64,000 nt of DNA from Amycolatopsis sp. NBC_01480 (lineage in GTDB: Bacteria; Actinomycetota; Actinomycetes; Mycobacteriales; Pseudonocardiaceae): NCBI RefSeq assembly GCF_036227205.1, contig NZ_CP109442.1, forward strand, positions 868,001 through 932,000. Direction: 5' to 3'. Both the position numbers and the translations under genes were made by a program. Position 1 is the first letter of the stretch; every line of letters starts with the position of its first letter. A model generated the notes under the pieces. The model was not told the origin of the DNA. It saw nothing but the letters and a program-made list of their open reading frames with translations, and did no database searches. Shown piece by piece: positions 61,731 to 64,000 of this stretch.

Positions 61731-62882
61731 GTGAACCGCCAACTTCAGTCCATAGTGGACAGATGGGCCGACCGGCTAGTCGAGCTGAGCCATAGCCTCC
61801 ACGCCGAGCCCGAGACCGCATTCGCCGAGCACCGTTCCGCCCGCAAGATCGCGGATCTGCTCGAGCTCGCCGGCTTCGACGTGACGCGCGGCGCGGCCGG
61901 CCTGCCGACGGCCTTGGTCGCGACGCGAGGCACGGGGCAGCTGAACATCGGCGTATGCGCGGAATACGACGCGTTGCCCGGCATCGGACACGCCTGCGGC
62001 CACAACGTCAACGGCGCGGCGTCAGTCGGCGCGGCCATCGCACTCGGTACAGTCGCCGACGAACTCGGCCTCACTGTCACACTGCTCGGCACGCCCGCCG
62101 AGGAGGACTACGCGGGGAAGGCGCTGCTGCTCGCGGCAGGGGTGTTCGACCACGTTGCAGCCGCGATGATGGTCCACGCGGCCGGGGAGGACAGCGTCGG
62201 CGCGTCGTCATTGGCCGCCGCATCGTGGGACATCACCTTTACTGGCACCCCTTCCCACGCCGCCACCGCACCATGGGAAGGGGTGAACGCACTCGACGCG
62301 ATCACCTTGGCGCACAATGCCCTTGGCCTGCTCCGGCAGCAGCTTCCGCCCGGGGTGCTCGTCCACGGGATCGTCACCGACGGAGGCCATGCCAGCAACG
62401 TCATCCCGGCCCGCGCCGCGGCGAGGTACGAGGTCCGCGCCCGGACGCTGGAACAGCTGCACGCAGTCCTCCCACGGGTGCACGCGGCGTTCGAGGCGGG
62501 TTCGGTCGCGACGGGCGCGGAGCTGGACATCCGCCCGCGCGGCAGTGATTACGCCGAGCTGCGGCAGGACGCGTTCATGACGTCCGCCTACCTGACGGCA
62601 GCGCGATCGCTGGGCCGGACCGTCGTCGAACGCCACGGAGAACCCGTCGCGTCGACGGACATCGGCAACGTTTCCCATGTCCTGCCGACGATTCAGCCGA
62701 CCATCGGCTACCCCGTCGGCGGTGCCGCGCACCATACACCGGAGTTCGCGCGCTATGGCACGAGCGCCGGTGCGGACCTGGCCGTGCGGGACGGTGCGCT
62801 CGCGCTCGGATGGGTGGGCGTCGAACTCGCGACTGCGCCGGGGCACCGCGGCCGCCTGCTGGACGGTATCCGGGCGCGATGA
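61731..62882 (+). CDS. M20-family amidohydrolase
   Basis: About 383 residues. NIGVCAEYDALPGIGHACGH carries the metal ligands (Asp and His) of the M20D branch; TPAEEDYAGKALLLAAGVFD has the catalytic Glu region, and HAAGEDSVGASSLAAASWDI leads into the dimerisation domain with GTPSHAATAPWEGVNALDA. Such enzymes deacylate amino acids or cleave aminobenzoyl-glutamate or peptides. GTG 61731 is preceded by GAGAGGAGAAACC. Confidence 0.9.
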   Translation: MNRQLQSIVDRWADRLVELSHSLHAEPETAFAEHRSARKIADLLELAGFDVTRGAAGLPTALVATRGTGQLNIGVCAEYDALPGIGHACGHNVNGAASVGAAIALGTVADELGLTVTLLGTPAEEDYAGKALLLAAGVFDHVAAAMMVHAAGEDSVGASSLAAASWDITFTGTPSHAATAPWEGVNALDAITLAHNALGLLRQQLPPGVLVHGIVTDGGHASNVIPARAAARYEVRARTLEQLHAVLPRVHAAFEAGSVATGAELDIRPRGSDYAELRQDAFMTSAYLTAARSLGRTVVERHGEPVASTDIGNVSHVLPTIQPTIGYPVGGAAHHTPEFARYGTSAGADLAVRDGALALGWVGVELATAPGHRGRLLDGIRAR

Positions 62883-63059
62883 TCCGCCCACCTTCGGTGG
62901 CCGAAGCGGCCGCGCTCCAGGGCACCGACGGCGGGAGGTCAGCGACAGGGAAAGTAGTGTCGAGCATGTCGGGTGTCGCTGGGCGGCTGAGTGACCGGCG
63001 CGGGTGACAGCAGCGCGAGACCGCTCAGTGAGGGCGGCGAAGTCCTGCACCAGTGGCTC

Positions 63060-63437
63060 GACCCGACGGCGGCGACTACGACGCTGCCCGCAACCACTGT
63101 CTGCAAGGCGTCACCCTGCACCGCGGCACGAGGACTCCGCCGGCGAGGCCAGCACTCTGGACGGCCTGGGCCTCATCAAGCACCACATCGGCCACTGCAC
63201 CGGGGCGGTCCACACTATTTCCAGGAGCCCTTCGCCCAACCCGCGCGCTCGACAACGAACTCCCGACCATCTCCGCCACACCTACGCCATCCTCGGCCAG
63301 CACACCCAAGCCCCAACGCGTGGCAGGAAGTTCTGGCGCTATATCGGCAGTCAGGCCGCAATGCTGACGCCGAACGCGTCCAATGGCGAATCAACGAACT
63401 CGAAAACCCGAACATTGCCGCTGACTCTCGCAACTGA
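63060..63437 (+). pseudogene. TPR-region remnant of an AfsR/SARP-type regulator
   Basis: Tetratricopeptide-like pieces occur in successive frames: GGDYDAARNHCLQGVTLHR, then HEDSAGEASTLDGLGLIKHH, then NAWQEVLALYRQSGRNADAE and RVQWRINELE. At least two frameshifts separate them. In order they match the C-terminal TPR array of AfsR/SARP-family regulators or related STAND ATPases. No intact product. Confidence 0.6.
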
Positions 63438-63544
63438 GCAGTTGCGCCTGTGCTGCGTCCCCGCATGTACACCGGCGACTGCGGCACCACCCTCCACGTC
63501 TACCTGCAGCAGCACTGATCGCAGCGGGCCACGGTTGAAGCGGG

Positions 63545-64000
63545 TCACGATTGAAGCGGGACGCTCATCGCGAGCAGTGCGGTGTCGTCTTCGACGCCGT
63601 CCCCGAAGCCGGCCAGAAGCTCGGTGACAGCATGGATCACGGCGGGCGCGGTGGTCGGTGCCAGGCCGGTGAGGTCCGCATGCAGCTGTTCTTCGCTGTA
63701 GCGGCGGCGGCCGAGAGTGCGAGCTTCCGTCAGCCCGTCGGTGTACAGGAGCACGGTGTCACCGGGCTGCAGCACGGCGGTGACCGCGACGAACCGGGCG
63801 ACGGGCAGGGCACCCACCAGCTGCCCACCCCGGGCTTCCAGGAACGAGGGCGTACCGTCGGCGCGGATGAGCAAGGCGGGCGGGTGGCCGCCCCCGGCTA
63901 GGGTCACAGTGGCGCCGGTGCCGTCGTGCGGCCGGACGTGGCCGTGCAGGACGGTGCAGAACCGCGGGTCGGGGCCTTGGAATTCCTGGTGCAGGACGGT
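63545..64000 (-). CDS. SpoIIE-type PP2C phosphatase, 3' part only
   Basis: The frame is open to the window edge; about 152 C-terminal residues are present. TLAGGGHPPALLIRADGTPS, GDTVLLYTDGLTEAR and GDGVEDDTALLAMSVP are the last three motifs of SpoIIE/RsbU-type PP2C phosphatases, with the metal-binding Asp residues in YTDG and EDDTA. These proteins dephosphorylate anti-sigma antagonists. The sensor and N-terminal catalytic region lie outside the window. Confidence 0.88.
   Translation of the reverse strand, partial: TVLHQEFQGPDPRFCTVLHGHVRPHDGTGATVTLAGGGHPPALLIRADGTPSFLEARGGQLVGALPVARFVAVTAVLQPGDTVLLYTDGLTEARTLGRRRYSEEQLHADLTGLAPTTAPAVIHAVTELLAGFGDGVEDDTALLAMSVPLQS

Overview
The window is high-GC actinobacterial DNA. 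Codon use, GTG/TTG starts, leaderless genes, F420-type oxidoreductases, a SigC-like ECF factor, double-Lrp and SPW families all point to Actinomycetota, most likely a Pseudonocardiaceae-type genome (Amycolatopsis/Pseudonocardia relatives; the genus is inference). It reads as an accessory region or genomic island rather than core chromosome: there are at least six insertion sequences or remnants, several genes decayed by frameshift, and the right side is a string of regulator, oxidoreductase and transporter modules.

Layout. 1-9.1 kb: mobile-element or defence-like cargo. It holds a large NACHT/STAND-type NTPase (incomplete at the window edge), a convergent 1295-residue protein ending in a PD-(D/E)xK nuclease motif, a small CxxC protein and a DUF2637-like membrane protein. 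It ends at a 3' fragment of a tRNA-Lys gene overlapped by the C-terminus of a tyrosine integrase, so it is an att junction. 9.1-12.3 kb: IS graveyard with a truncated flavin monooxygenase and a DoxX remnant. 12.3-15.5 kb: ion-transport operon (CPA1 antiporter, CBS protein, ArsB/NhaD permease and an unlisted 28-residue membrane peptide). 15.55-17.23 kb: an intact IS1380-family element with perfect ends and a target duplication.

17.3-39.4 kb is the most interesting part: a copper, redox and envelope island. It contains two CPx copper ATPases, a CtaG, a CopD-CtaG fusion, a Met-rich DUF5134 protein, a PepSY protein, a DsbA/VKOR pair overlapping the second ATPase, a ClC channel, SPW proteins, a two-component system, and a SigC-like ECF sigma factor next to two zinc-finger anti-sigma factors. 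Three recurrent regulatory codes can be read directly. (i) GGGAAC-N17-CGAC occurs seven times between 32.4 and 38.8 kb, four times 9-10 nt from a start codon (leaderless genes), once before a candidate small RNA, and once before a Cys-rich mini-gene with an in-frame UGA in a C-x-x-(UGA) motif. (ii) An 11-bp-period direct repeat of GTCAGGT with a -10-like hexamer exactly 20 bp downstream occurs three times around the OmpR-type regulator. (iii) TTGCA-N3-TGCAA followed by N3-TTGCC (or a close variant) occurs at four promoters, including copA/ctaG and ClC.

39.4-43 kb: two IS3-family elements interrupt an AraC regulator and a lipoprotein. 43.9-49.2 kb: MDR oxidoreductase plus enoyl-CoA hydratase with a divergent TetR, then two SDRs and a MarR regulator. 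49.4-57.9 kb: NmrA, hemerythrin, deazaflavin oxidoreductase, SDRs, a glycosyltransferase, a methyltransferase and a TetR/SDR pair with a clear operator. 58-64 kb: MFS debris, a double-Lrp regulator divergent from an MFS exporter plus M20 peptidase, a decayed TPR gene, and the 3' end of a SpoIIE-type phosphatase that runs off the window.
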